Source: Paramecium sonneborni (taxonomy: Eukaryota > Ciliophora > Oligohymenophorea > Peniculida > Parameciidae). From it: a stretch of DNA of 64,000 nt. Position numbers and translations under genes: made by a program. The notes beneath the pieces are model-generated. The model was not told where the DNA came from. It searched no databases and saw only the letters and a program-made list of their open reading frames with translations. The stretch covers positions 62,001 through 126,000 of the forward strand of contig CAJJDN010000035.1 of NCBI GenBank assembly GCA_905182985.1, written 5' to 3'. Shown here piece by piece: positions 1-12,105 of this stretch (position 1 is its first letter; the number at the start of each line of letters is the position of its first letter).

Positions 1-802
1 TTGTAAGTAATAATATCTAAAACATTTAATGTTTCTTCTAGATTAAAATGAAATATATTTATAAATATATAATTAATAATTTGAAACATAAATTACATAA
101 ATATTTTCCAGAATTATGTAATATTGCAATAATTTTATTAACAATTTTTGTAATATTTTTATTTGAATCATAATATTGTAATATTTCCATTGTTAAGACC
201 ATTGTGTTCTCCAACAATATGGGTATCTGAGTAAGGAACAATAGGCTCTTTAAAATTGGGATTTTTTTATAATGCTTATTTGGTAAGGTTTTTCCACTAA
301 TAATAAGATTAGTTGAAATACTTTTTCTTCAATTTTTTATCTATCTTTTTTTTGATTTTTTGCATCTTAAATAATATACAAATATTTAGGATCTTTAGTA
401 TTTAATGCCTTATCAAATGCTTGATAATCTATTTCTTTAAGAATAGTTTTTAAAGCATTCAAAGATTCTTATAAGACTTTATGCCAATGAGTATCTGCTA
501 TTTGAGCAATGACTGGAACTAAAAGTGGAAATGTGAATGGTTTATAACTTTTCAGAATAGTGAGAAAGTAATCGTTTTCAAAGAAGCACATAGCTCTATC
601 AGCCACTTATAAGTGAGGTCCTGCTATACATTTAATCAATCTTTTAAATAATTTAGGAATTAAAGGTTCTAATTTAGAAATTTCACAAACTTCCAAAACT
701 TCTAAAAGTTCATTAAGAAACATAACTTCTTTAGCTGAATTAGCAAATGGCCAATATCTTAAAAGTCCTTCAACTAAAAATGTTGCTAAAGTAGGATCTT
801 TA
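1..802. repeat. Redundant contig-end copy of 1132-1933
   Basis: Positions 1-802 read the same as 1132-1933 (offset 1131), and the copy ends exactly at the N at 803. A perfect copy that stops at a one-base gap is what two overlapping, unmerged contigs produce, so this is probably one locus shown twice. Confidence 0.9.
168..802 (-). pseudogene. Partial second copy of PP2A B56 gene (assembly duplicate)
   Basis: This is the C-terminal part of the B56 gene, identical to 1299-1933, including the 25-nt intron near the 3' end and the TGA stop. The 5' half is missing because the contig stops at the N. It should not be counted as a paralogue: no substitutions separate it from the full copy. Confidence 0.85.
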
Positions 803-803
803 N
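803..803. other. Single-N scaffold gap
   Basis: One N lies between the end of the first B56 copy and an unrelated start of sequence at 804. The one-base length is a placeholder. The repeat on both sides implies a negative gap (contig overlap) of at least 800 bp. Confidence 0.9.
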
Positions 804-1079
804 TACTTCATATCTATGTTTGTCAAGCACTTTTCTGATATAATCTCTCAAAAATTTTCGACACTGTATATAACTTTTTGTTTGAATGAATTGAGATTGA
901 TATTGAAAGAATATTTTGTCTTTTTTAATTTTCTTATTTCTTCTCATGAATCTTTTAAATTTTACTATTTCTTATTCTTGCCACTCTTTAGCATAATCTT
1001 TCTAAAACTTTTATTGATAGTTATCTAATTAAAAAATTCCTATAAGTTCATCATATGTAACAAAACTGAGAGATGACAT
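804..1079 (-). CDS. Hypothetical protein, N-terminal 92 codons, cut by gap
   Basis: An open frame starts with ATG at 1079 (MSSLSFVTYDELIGIF...) and runs 92 codons into the N at 803 without a TGA. Several TAA/TAG codons read as glutamine. The visible part is rich in Lys, Arg, Gln and Phe and looks helical, with a basic run around residues 45-60. It lies about 220 bp downstream of the B56 stop on the same strand. I recognise no family. The 3' part is lost at the contig edge; if the contigs overlap as proposed, the rest should lie to the left of this window. Confidence 0.55.
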
Positions 1080-1131
1080 TTTAATTTATTTAATTTTTTA
1101 TGTGAAATAATTAAGTTTGTTTAGTGAAGTT

Positions 1132-1933
1132 TTGTAAGTAATAATATCTAAAACATTTAATGTTTCTTCTAGATTAAAATGAAATATATTTATAAATATA
1201 TAATTAATAATTTGAAACATAAATTACATAAATATTTTCCAGAATTATGTAATATTGCAATAATTTTATTAACAATTTTTGTAATATTTTTATTTGAATC
1301 ATAATATTGTAATATTTCCATTGTTAAGACCATTGTGTTCTCCAACAATATGGGTATCTGAGTAAGGAACAATAGGCTCTTTAAAATTGGGATTTTTTTA
1401 TAATGCTTATTTGGTAAGGTTTTTCCACTAATAATAAGATTAGTTGAAATACTTTTTCTTCAATTTTTTATCTATCTTTTTTTTGATTTTTTGCATCTTA
1501 AATAATATACAAATATTTAGGATCTTTAGTATTTAATGCCTTATCAAATGCTTGATAATCTATTTCTTTAAGAATAGTTTTTAAAGCATTCAAAGATTCT
1601 TATAAGACTTTATGCCAATGAGTATCTGCTATTTGAGCAATGACTGGAACTAAAAGTGGAAATGTGAATGGTTTATAACTTTTCAGAATAGTGAGAAAGT
1701 AATCGTTTTCAAAGAAGCACATAGCTCTATCAGCCACTTATAAGTGAGGTCCTGCTATACATTTAATCAATCTTTTAAATAATTTAGGAATTAAAGGTTC
1801 TAATTTAGAAATTTCACAAACTTCCAAAACTTCTAAAAGTTCATTAAGAAACATAACTTCTTTAGCTGAATTAGCAAATGGCCAATATCTTAAAAGTCCT
1901 TCAACTAAAAATGTTGCTAAAGTAGGATCTTTA
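1132..1933. repeat. Second copy of the 1-802 overlap
   Basis: Identical to 1-802. Here the sequence continues without a break into the rest of the B56 gene, so this is the copy to use for annotation. Confidence 0.9.
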
Positions 1934-2744
1934 GATAAAAATAACATTGAGCATCTTAATAATTGTTCATGATAAAATTAACAAGTTTAAACTTTATGTA
2001 AAGGAATAATGACTGTTTTAAAGAATATAACATGTTCTTCTCTTAATGGAACAGCAAATCCACTAATAATACTAGCTAAAATATCTAATAGTTCAGCTGC
2101 TCCATTAAATTTATAAGTTTCATGAATCAATGTGTAGAAACAATCATTTATTGCTTTTCTTATCATTTTTCTTCTTGGAACTAATTTTGCATAAAGTCTA
2201 TGTAAAATATTTTTCAAGTATTCTCTTTCTCGAGGTTCTTCAGAATCAAATAATTCAAGGAATTCTTGAATAAAAGAATGAGTGATGAAAATCTATAAAA
2301 ATTTATAAAAGAAATACTTTAAGTGATTTTACATCAGGTTATTCATTAACAATTAATTGTAGAAAATATTCATAAACAGGTTATAAATGAGTCCAAGCTG
2401 GATCAATAAGTTACTTATTTAATAATAAAATAATTTACATCATCATCTTCCATTCCTATTTCTCCATTGGTAGCTGTTTTCTTTAATATAGGTAAAGGTC
2501 TAAAAATATTCTTTTCAATCATTTCTATAATCAAATCTAAATGTGGCACAACTAAATTATTAACAAAATTAGGCTCCTTTAATAAATCAAATAATTCCTA
2601 TAAGTATTATGAACGTTCCTATTTTTCTTTAACATTTTTTGTGTCATCATTAAAATCATAAGGTTAAGAACAAAAATGGATTTTCTTTAAGAATTAATCT
2701 CTAGTATCTTTAGGTACATGTTTAGGATCTGTTACTCTTGCCAT
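1299..2744 (-). CDS. PP2A regulatory subunit B56 (B') family
   Basis: Regulatory subunit that targets the PP2A core (catalytic C plus scaffold A) to substrates. The product is 456 aa after removal of three 25-nt introns; the frame is exact. It carries the B56 core from about residue 95: [74 protein letters not shown] and IAGPHLQVADRAM, all close to the human family consensus. The N- and C-terminal tails are short, as in compact B56 forms. The start is the first ATG ([19 protein letters not shown]). It neighbours, tail to head, the truncated ORF at 804-1079, and is divergent from the Kelch gene at 2926 with 181 bp between. Part is duplicated at 168-802 through an assembly overlap. Identification is secure; isoform is unknown. 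Confidence 0.95.
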
Positions 2745-2925
2745 ATTTTGAACCATTTATGGAGGAGCCTTAAAATAATATATCTTATTACTCTTGGTTA
2801 TTAAGTTGTAGTGTTTGGCTAAACTTATGATCTTCCTGCCGTAGTCTATTTTGAATTTGCAGTCCTATTTTGCATTATTTTTATATTTGATTTGATAAAA
2901 GATGTGTTTTGAATATTTATATTAG

Positions 2926-4102
2926 ATGATTTAATAATAATAAAGTGATCTCTTTTCATTTACACCAATCCTTTAATCGACATCATTGAATGAAAATTAA
3001 TTACCTTCTTATTCAACATATACTTATGATTTATATGAGAAGAAATTTAAAAGGACATCTAAATTTGTAAATTTTGATTAGTTGAATTATATTCCATTTT
3101 ATTCTGCTTCAATTAAGATTTCAAATACTAATGATTTCTTAATTACTGGAGGAGCAGTTTTATCAGAAGAAAATCAAGATTAATATTTAACAACTAATTT
3201 TTGCATGAAAATATCTGTAAATAATGATAGTGTCTTAATATCATCTTTTGATTCAATTACATAAACATAAATATTACCATCAATGATATATGCAAGACAT
3301 AATCATAAGATATTTGAATTAATAGAAAATGATAAAAAAGTATTTATAGCTGTAGGTGGTTAATATGTAACAAATGATTAGTTTGGTGTTTTGAATTTTT
3401 GTGAAAAATTAGTTGAAGGATCAGATTAATGGGTTGAAATAGCACCCTTATCAAAAAATAGAACAGGATTTTCAGGATTTGTATAAAATAATAAAATTTA
3501 TATTTTATGTGGAATTTCTGGATTTACCTAATAAAAACATGACATTATTCCGCTAACATAAATTGAAGTTTATAATCTAACAAAAGATATTTGGGAATAA
3601 TTTAAATATAAATGTCCATTAGGAATCCTAATTGGTTTAGATTCTCTTTGTTTACCTATCAATGATACAAAAGTATTAATAATAGGAGGATCAAAAGAAT
3701 AGAGTGCAGATCAAATTTTGATTTTAGATTAAGAGAAGAAAGCATTTATAAAACATCCATAAAAGTTAATGATTCCTAAATCAAAATGCTTTGGAAAGTT
3801 TAGGAGAAATGTTAAAACAAAGAAAATCATTCGTGAAGAAAGTATTTCTTATAAAAATATTTTTAGATTAAGAAAATATAAAAGAAGAAGAAAAAAATTT
3901 GATAATAATTTTAGGTGGAAGCAGTTATTAATTAGATTTAGAAATATATTAATTATTAGATGATGAAAATGATCTATCAATAAAATTACTTTAGAAATAT
4001 GATTTTAGCGATGTATTAGATTAAGATTATGAAATTGAGGGTCTTCCTAATAAAACATCATGGAATTATGTATTTTAGAGTTTACCAATTTTAACAGAAT
4101 GA
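2926..4102 (+). CDS. Kelch-repeat protein
   Basis: A 383-aa product with one 25-nt intron (3842-3866); the frame closes exactly at TGA 4100-4102. It starts MIQQQQSDLFSFTP, with four glutamines written as TAA. Kelch-type blades are seen as hydrophobic strands ending in GG: FLITGGAV, FIAVGGQYV, IYILCGISG, VLIIGGS and LIIILGGSS, each followed by a segment with Trp or aromatic residues. This fits a beta-propeller that binds other proteins. No BTB, F-box or catalytic domain is visible, unlike the Kelch-BTB gene 1.8 kb downstream. The C-terminal 60 residues are acidic (DDEND..). It is divergent from B56. Function beyond a propeller scaffold cannot be given. Confidence 0.8.
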
Positions 4103-4178
4103 TGAATGATAAATATATATTATGGTTTATTTAATGAAATAGGATTTTGAGCATAATTTAATAATAAATAACATAATA

Positions 4179-5068
4179 TCATTCTTCATTCTATTAACTT
4201 TAATAAGGATCTTTTCTATAATATACTTTGACTTTCTTTGCTGAACTTTTTCTATCCTGAACTAGAATATTTAATATTAAAATAATACTAAATCTAAAGT
4301 TGCCATGTGGAAAAACATCTGTATTATGATACAAATTGTAAAAGAATTATAGTTAAGAATTGGGAGCTTTGAATGGTCTTTCAAAAATATACCAAGAATT
4401 TCTTTCTGTACAATCTGGATATGTAAAAGATCCTGCATATAAATAATATGGTTAAATAGAAAAGGAGGAGGTTACTAATTGACTTAAATCTAAAGTGAAT
4501 TCTTATTTATCATAATTATCAATGACCTTTAAAAAATGTAAAGTAATAAATACTGATTATAGAAATGGATTTCTTGATGCTGTGTCATCTTGAATAAAAA
4601 ATACTGAGACTGTTGATCTATTTGTAAGAGTTGCAAAGAGTAGGGTATGTTATATTTAAACTTCTAAATTATATTAGACTCCATTGACTGTATGTTCAGC
4701 TTCACTTCTAAAGAAAATAATTTTTCCACCATATGCAACACTTTCAGACCAAGAATTAACTGTATAAAGCGGACCAAAGTTATCAGAATCATTTGCTGGT
4801 ATAATTCTATGACTTGTAGCATTTTTAGTAATTCTCACATTAGTTGGTTTGTATTTAGGAAAAAAGTACATGTCATCTTCCTATAATTAATGATTATGTA
4901 TCGTACATTTGTATTAGTATAATTATTATCTAGATTAACAGGAGATTATGTTTATTTTCCAAAGCAATATTCATGTATATTAGGCCAATCTCTACCATTT
5001 TATATGTAATCGTAATCATCACTGCCATAAACAACTTTTACACTTAGTATTAATAATGGTAAAATCAT
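4179..5068 (-). CDS. Alpha-class carbonic anhydrase, secreted
   Basis: Reversible CO2 hydration enzyme family. The product is 269 aa after removing introns of 26, 27 and 27 nt. The N-terminus MILPLLILSVKVVYG looks like a signal peptide. Family landmarks in order: DWPNIHEYCFGKQTQSPVNL (W..C.G..QSP.NL), a central strand segment, SEAEHTVNG in the region where the zinc ligands normally lie, RNPFLQSV, and near the end GNFRFIQDRKSS, matching the usual N(F/Y)RP.Q..N.R end. In the zinc region I read FFRSEAEHTVNG, where active enzymes have H.H.G...E and a later H; one His is clear but the pair is not, so catalytic competence is doubtful and it may be a CA-related protein. It is convergent with the Kelch gene (77 bp). 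Confidence 0.85.
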
Positions 5069-5211
5069 GAATTAATAATAATATTATTTTAATTGGATTC
5101 GACATTAATAATATTTAAATTGGAATTTCAAAAAATCCGAACTTAATTTTAGAACTAAAAAAGGTGATAGTTAAGATTAGATAAATATTAACTATATGTT
5201 ATAACAAATAT

Positions 5212-5769
5212 TCAAAATATGATGCATTCTTTGCATTACTAACATCTTTATTAATTATCACTTGGTTTACTATATTCTTAAATGTATCTCTACATGAATT
5301 CTATATACTTAGGCCATATAGTATCTCCTAAATATAGTATTTAAATTTACTATAAGATTTAATTTCTGAAATACTTATCAATTATTTAGCAGCTTAAGAT
5401 AATTCAGCTGCTAATTGAATACTAGCATCAATTAAATCAAAATATCTATGGTATAAGTCTATTACATCCCTATCTGTATGTGGTTATTGCTTTTTAGCAA
5501 TATCATATAAAGCATTTGTTTTTTAGAGATAATCAAATGCAAGGATCTATCTTCCTGCCTTAATTAATATTGATTTACCCTACACTACCCTTAAGTACAA
5601 AACAAGCTTTTTCCATCCTTTTTTAATCAAGTAATTGTACAGCTAAGTACAATTCTTACAATTACTTCTCAAAAGTCATGTTGATAAACTTAGAAATTAT
5701 TGACACATATATTTCTTCACTTCCATATTCAATCTTTCCTTATTCATAATTTATAGTTTTATAATCCAT
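5212..5769 (-). CDS. HPt-like helical protein lacking the phospho-histidine
   Basis: A 169-aa product after removing introns of 25 and 23 nt. The middle (residues 38-75) reads ELYLAVQLLDQKRMEKACF then VLKGSAGRQILAFDYLQK, which resembles the histidine phosphotransfer motif H-x-LKGS-(A/S)-x..L.., a four-helix bundle of two-component relays. The position of the phospho-accepting His is Phe here, so it could not relay phosphate as such. The rest is helical, with ELSQAAKQLISISEIK and a C-terminal QRCQQCKECIIF that could bind metal or be lipidated. Its start lies 91 bp from the divergent Kelch-BTB gene. HPt assignment rests on one short motif and could be chance; otherwise it is an uncharacterised helical protein. 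Confidence 0.6.
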
Positions 5770-5859
5770 TTTATTAAAATATATATTTATTATTATTGTT
5801 GATCTAAAGTTTAATTTATTATTTCTAACGATAATATAAACATTATCTTATTTACTAAT

Positions 5860-7375
5860 ATGAGTTGGATAACCATTAATAGTTAAAATGAAGGACCAGG
5901 AGGTCGATGGGGACATACCAGCATTACTTTAGATGATAAATTATATATTTTTGGAGGTTATGGTATAAACTTATAAATATAATTAAGATGGCAATTATCT
6001 AAATGATTTTTATACTTATGATTTTGATCATAATTTATGGCAACTTCTATAATAAAATGGATAGATACCAGAACCTAGATCAAATCATATTATGTTTATT
6101 AATAATGGAACTATTTATATTCAAGGTGGTGGAGGTTTATCTAAAAATCGATTTGGCGATCTCTATTCATTAAATAATTAAACTTGGACTAAATAAAAGA
6201 TTAATTTAATACCTAGAACTTATCATACAGGTTGTGTTGGTGATAATAAACTATTTATATTTGGAGGTGAATCAGGCAAAGATTTAGAAGATTTAGAAAT
6301 CATTGATTTAAACAACTATACATAATTTACTGTTAAAATTTAATCTTAACAAAAACCAGAACCTAGGCGTTTTGCAACTCTTCAATATTATAACAAGTAA
6401 TTAATTTTAATTGGAGGATGTACATAATCTTATAATCCTACTCCATCAATCTACATTGCAAATTTTCAAGAATAAGAAAATTATGTAAGTATTTATTGGT
6501 CTTAACTTAAAATTTAATTTTCTAAATGGGGTCAATCTTGTATTTTATTTGATGATTTATTCTATTTATTTGGGGGAAGAGATGATAAAGATTCCGATGA
6601 ACTTTACTCTTTTGATTTGTAAAACAGTAAAATTTAAATCATTAAAAATGAGAATAAAATTAAAGCAAGAAGGAAACATTGTGCATCTATCGTTGGAAAT
6701 TCTTTAGTTATATATGGTGGTTTTAATGGCAAATATTAAAATGATTTATGTTTCTATGAATTACCACTTATTAATACAGTGCCACTATCTGTCGAATTGC
6801 CTTCAAAACCTTACGAAGAAATACCATAATACCAATTTGAAAACTATTTTCAATAAAACAATGGAATTCATTTTTATAATGATTAATATGATTGCTTAAT
6901 CTAAACAGATGAAAAATGTTTTGGTGTAGATAAATCAGTTCTCATCAATACTTCTGGATACTTTAGAGAACTTTTCTATGGAGACTATGCTGAAGGTTAA
7001 TTACTATAAGTTGACTTATCATATATAGATCATAATGCTTTCGCTATTGTTTTGATTTTCTCATACAAAAATAATCTAATACTTCCTATTCTAGATAAAG
7101 AAGAACTATTTAGACTACTAGAACTATGTGATTATTTAGACATGGTATAATTAAAAGAGAAAACTTAATATTATATAGCTTAAACTGTAGATAAAAATAC
7201 AGTTTAAGAAATATACAATCTCTCTATTGAACATTAAAATAATTAGTTATAAAATTTTTGCGCTTTTAAGGTTTCAAAATTGAAAATGCCTCTATAAGAA
7301 ATTGACAATATTTAAAGTTAATAAGTAAATAACATGAAAAAAATTAGAAAATTATCAATCGTTAATGAATAATGA
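5860..7375 (+). CDS. Kelch-BTB protein (LZTR1-like order)
   Basis: A 496-aa protein with one 25-nt intron (5963-5987). Six Kelch blades come first (residues about 10-300): GGRWGHTSITLDDKLYIFGG, then matching units ending IYIQGGGG, LFIFGGES, LILIGGCT, FYLFGGRD and LVIYGGFN. A BTB/POZ domain follows at about 350-460 (DKSVLINTSGYFRELFYGD, then an LPILDKEELFRLLELCDYLD helix pair). In this family the BTB domain dimerises and recruits Cullin-3, and the propeller selects a ubiquitylation target; that role is inferred from architecture. The Kelch-first, BTB-last order is like LZTR1 rather than metazoan KLHL proteins. The start is the first ATG of the open frame. A short divergent region of 90 bp separates it from the HPt-like gene. 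Confidence 0.88.
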
Positions 7376-8608
7376 TTAATTTTATATACTACTATGAAAT
7401 TATTATATAATTTATATATATTGAAGAATTCTTGAAAATTAATCTCAATTCAAATTATGATCCTGAAACAAGTATTAAGAATTGATTTATAAATTGTAAA
7501 CACTAAATATAACTTTCTTTTTAAATAAGGAGATCTACCATTATTTTAAAAAGTAGAACTTCTTAAATTAAATGTACTGAACTTTTAAAATCAAAAGAAA
7601 TACTTAATTATTGTCAATATTTGATAGTTGTTATCAAATGCTTTAATAGCGGATTATTTTATATGAACTATTCCTGCTAATATAATATATCAACATAAAG
7701 ATTAGCATATTATTTTTAATCCTGTTTAAAAAAATTTTATTGAGGTTGTTTTCTAATGAAACAGAAGAAAAAATTTAAGAAACTTTAATATCTTGATGTG
7801 AACAAATGTTAATAATAAGGCTAAGTTAAATCTTAGTATTATTTAACATTCGATTAAAATGCGATATGAATTAGAGCAACAGATTAAAATAGTATTTATA
7901 TTTTTGTTATGTTGCTTTATGGAGTATAGTTTTCAACATCATATATTAGCTAATAGTATATAATAATACTAAAATAGTATAGTAAAATATTTAAATCTAT
8001 TTTAGAGATTTAATTAGATAAATAACATAGAATTTAGAATAACAAATTTAAGTTGAACCTATTTAAGGTTTCAAGGATTCTGTGTCATTATATAATTAAT
8101 AATTAGATAAGCTAATATAAATAAATCTATGTTAAAATACAAAAGAAATTTTCAATAATTGATTCATCAAATTACATCATTATCACATGAGTTATTTACA
8201 AATGACTTCAAATGAGTTGTAATTAATATTTATAATTAATTAATGACGTAAACTTATACTTTATTAAAATGATATAAATAGATGTAAATGTGAAAATTTT
8301 TAACAAACGTCAAATATTCTCTTCTAAAACGGTGCTTTATGTTTGTGTATACCCTTCTAAAGAATTTTTTTTTCAAATTAATTCAATAAAAAGTAAAATC
8401 ATTTTGTTTTTAGAAAAATGACGACATTATAAAATTTGCCTACAATTTAATAATTATCAATCAGAAATGATCAGATTAAATTATAATCATTATTTGCATC
8501 ATCAGAATTAATGCATAATTTTCTGCATTTTCTGATCGTATATATATTCAAAAATTTTCTAATTAAAACTCATTAATTTATAAATATACATTCAGCAAAA
8601 ACAAAAAA
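7376..8608. other. Non-coding interval with patchy open frames
   Basis: No ORF with a plausible start and a family match. On the plus strand around 7500-8150 all three frames contain stretches of 40-70 codons that look amino-acid-like but are broken by TGA and shift frame. This could be a decayed gene or just TGA-poor AT-rich DNA; I cannot tell. Confidence 0.4.
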
Positions 8609-8812
8609 ATGACTGAACAACTTAATAATCAAACCTAAATCACATTGATGACTGAAAGATATAATGAATAATATGAGATTAATAAAGAAACAGAAATAAA
8701 AATGTAGAAAGGATTAAAAAAAGATTTAACAGATTGTGTTACAAAAGTGGTTGGAGAAGTGGCAATGAAAGTTTGCTTTGCATTAACTGTTGCCTTCTGT
8801 ATTGGATGTTGA
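8609..8812 (+). CDS. Small single-pass membrane protein, 67 aa
   Basis: Open from ATG 8609 to TGA, no intron. The N-terminal 45 residues are polar and charged (MTEQLNNQTQITLM...), followed by a lysine cluster KMQKGLKKDL, then a hydrophobic C-terminal segment VAMKVCFALTVAFCIGC with four cysteines. The layout suggests a tail-anchored protein with the basic stretch on the cytosolic side; the terminal Cys could be acylated. No family recognised. Codon use is less AT-biased at the 3' end, which favours real coding. It is isolated between two long non-coding stretches. Confidence 0.6.
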
Positions 8813-9641
8813 AAATTCATCCATTAAAAACTATCTTCTCTTGACTTTTATTTTTATGTTTATAGCATTTTAAACCATAACAAAAAAAACTTAATCTTAA
8901 AGATTTTATTATTTTAGGAAAATAACTCTCTTCTAAATTTAGTCTTTATTTTTTCTCCTTATATGAGACTTAAGAAAAATTTATTATATAACAGATATAT
9001 TATTTTTGTAAAGTTCTACAGGCTAATATAGGAAGAAAATGTTGTATTGTTTTCTAATTGCTTTTAAAAATTTGTAAATAACATTAACTTGAGATCTCAC
9101 TCTTTCAAAAAACATTATACAATTTCCTCTTGTTCATATTTTTAGTAAATAATCATTAATTTTGCAAGTTTTAACCAATCATTCTATATTATTAATTTGG
9201 TGCAAATCAATATGAAAGAGTACCAGAAGAGATTATGAACATCTAGATTATACATTTTATTCACGATTATAAAGTTCTTTTAGAAACACTTCTACTTCCA
9301 GAAAAAAAAATGCTTCAATTTAAACATTTATATAATTCAAGATGAAAGCTTAGAATTAGTAAACCCGAAAGATTAAAGCATCTATTTGAATAATTAAATA
9401 TTTCATAAGTTCTTAAGATTATTGAAAAAAAGCTTTTTTAAGTTTTATAAAAGAAATAAATATAATTAAGTTAACATAAATTATTATAATGAAAAAATAA
9501 TATAAAAAATTATCTAAAAATCATTTTGATCAAATTTTACTTCATGACTATTTTATGAAATTAATTTTGCTTTTAATGAATGACTTTAGAAAGAAATAAT
9601 ATCAAAAATAGTTAGAATTATTAATTTATAATGATTATCAT

Positions 9642-10591
9642 GTAAAATTATATATTTCTTTTCAAGAATCTTACTTAATAATGATTTTAAGTATTATTTT
9701 TACCTTGATATATCTAAAATCATTATAAATCTTTAATCATAATATCCCATAAAAATAAAAATTATTAAGGATGTTAATCAAATGAAAAGATACATACGTA
9801 ACTAAATTATCATTTTAAAAGTTTCATTTTAATTTAATAGTTATATAATATAAGAGGAAATATATTTTAAATTTTGTAAAAATAATAACAACCTCTTAAA
9901 ATTAAATCAGGCAAAATAATCAATAAACTCTCAATTTTAATTTTTAAGAAAGGGGATTAAATAATTGAAGCCTCAAACTATATCAAAATATAATATCAAT
10001 TTTGACTCTTCTAATAGATGATATTATTATCATACTTTACAATAAAAAAACAAAACACTATATATTTTTCAAATACAACATAAGTAATATTTATTCTGAT
10101 AAGATATTGTGGATATGATTTTATTGTAGCTTAAATATTGTTCAATTTTTTAAGAATAAGTGGATGAATGAAAAATAATTGACTCTTAACATTTCCTAAA
10201 TGTAAAAATTAAATTATACAGTAAATATCTTATGTTTATTAGAAAAAAGTTTTAATAGCACTTAAATTTCATTTAAGAGATTATTTTATCAAATTTAAAT
10301 TTAACTTAATCCTCATCAGGCCAACATTGTTAAAGTTTGAAGAAAAAGCTATTAAATTTCTTTAGTTTTATTTTAATAGAAAAAGGCCATTCTTTTTATT
10401 TATAGATTTTTAAATACATTTTAATCAGCTTAAATTTTTAGAAGAAATGAAAAAATTTTTAAATCATTTTATACTAATTTTTATATTTTTTTAAGCTTTT
10501 ATTATGCCAAAAAATATTTAACATATTTAAATTTTTCGTCCACTTTTTTAGTAAATATGTATAAATTAACATTTAACAAGAAATTTAATTA
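9642..10591. repeat. Contig-end overlap copy 1 (950 bp)
   Basis: Identical to 10593-11542 (offset 951) and ending at the N at 10592. Read as an unmerged contig overlap. Confidence 0.9.
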
Positions 10592-10592
10592 N
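10592..10592. other. Single-N scaffold gap
   Basis: One N between two identical 950-bp copies, so the true gap is negative. Confidence 0.9.
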
Positions 10593-11542
10593 GTAAAATT
10601 ATATATTTCTTTTCAAGAATCTTACTTAATAATGATTTTAAGTATTATTTTTACCTTGATATATCTAAAATCATTATAAATCTTTAATCATAATATCCCA
10701 TAAAAATAAAAATTATTAAGGATGTTAATCAAATGAAAAGATACATACGTAACTAAATTATCATTTTAAAAGTTTCATTTTAATTTAATAGTTATATAAT
10801 ATAAGAGGAAATATATTTTAAATTTTGTAAAAATAATAACAACCTCTTAAAATTAAATCAGGCAAAATAATCAATAAACTCTCAATTTTAATTTTTAAGA
10901 AAGGGGATTAAATAATTGAAGCCTCAAACTATATCAAAATATAATATCAATTTTGACTCTTCTAATAGATGATATTATTATCATACTTTACAATAAAAAA
11001 ACAAAACACTATATATTTTTCAAATACAACATAAGTAATATTTATTCTGATAAGATATTGTGGATATGATTTTATTGTAGCTTAAATATTGTTCAATTTT
11101 TTAAGAATAAGTGGATGAATGAAAAATAATTGACTCTTAACATTTCCTAAATGTAAAAATTAAATTATACAGTAAATATCTTATGTTTATTAGAAAAAAG
11201 TTTTAATAGCACTTAAATTTCATTTAAGAGATTATTTTATCAAATTTAAATTTAACTTAATCCTCATCAGGCCAACATTGTTAAAGTTTGAAGAAAAAGC
11301 TATTAAATTTCTTTAGTTTTATTTTAATAGAAAAAGGCCATTCTTTTTATTTATAGATTTTTAAATACATTTTAATCAGCTTAAATTTTTAGAAGAAATG
11401 AAAAAATTTTTAAATCATTTTATACTAATTTTTATATTTTTTTAAGCTTTTATTATGCCAAAAAATATTTAACATATTTAAATTTTTCGTCCACTTTTTT
11501 AGTAAATATGTATAAATTAACATTTAACAAGAAATTTAATTA
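10593..11542. repeat. Contig-end overlap copy 2 (950 bp)
   Basis: Second copy of 9642-10591. The sequence continues without a break after 11542. Confidence 0.9.
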
Positions 11543-12105
11543 TTGTAAAATCAATATTCTTAAAAAATTATGAGCAATATATTTTTTATTTTTATTTGGT
11601 TTTTACTCAATTTTATAAAAATATTACTTTTTAAGCTTTTATTCAATAATTAGTTTACTTTTTCATATAAAATCATATTAATTGTATTATTTAGATGTTA
11701 TAAATAGAAAAACACTAATTTCAGAATCAATAAATTAAATATTCTTCTTTAAAAAGAATAATGATTTGCTTTAATAAAATTTTAATCAAAAAATAATATA
11801 ATAATTGTTTTATTATATATATTTATATTAATTATTTAATTTTTATTATCTTTTATAATTCATTAGTTCAGTTATCACATAGATGATAGTGTATAAATTA
11901 GATAAAACTTAAATTTAATAATTGAAGTGAAAAAACGATCTTTTTTACAAAATAATTTAATAATAATTTATTACATCTAAAAAGAATAGATAGAAATAAT
12001 AATTGAGTAGAGAGATTAGGAGAAATGAAGAATATCAACTCCTTTTAAGAATTTGGTATAATTTAATAAGACAAACATAATATATAAACACATAGTATAA
12101 TAAAT

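Larger units (their letters stand above)
8813..12105. other. Long AT-rich stretch without supported genes
   Basis: About 3.3 kb as drawn, or 2.3 kb once the duplicated 950 bp is counted once. Both strands are dense in TGA. There is no promoter pair, tRNA cloverleaf or family match. It is unusually long for a Paramecium-like genome, where spacers are typically a few hundred bp. Confidence 0.6.

Noticed and set aside
8813..12105. CRISPR-like or satellite repeats
   Set aside because: The only repeat is the single 950-bp duplication around the N; there are no short regularly spaced units, and the genome is eukaryotic.
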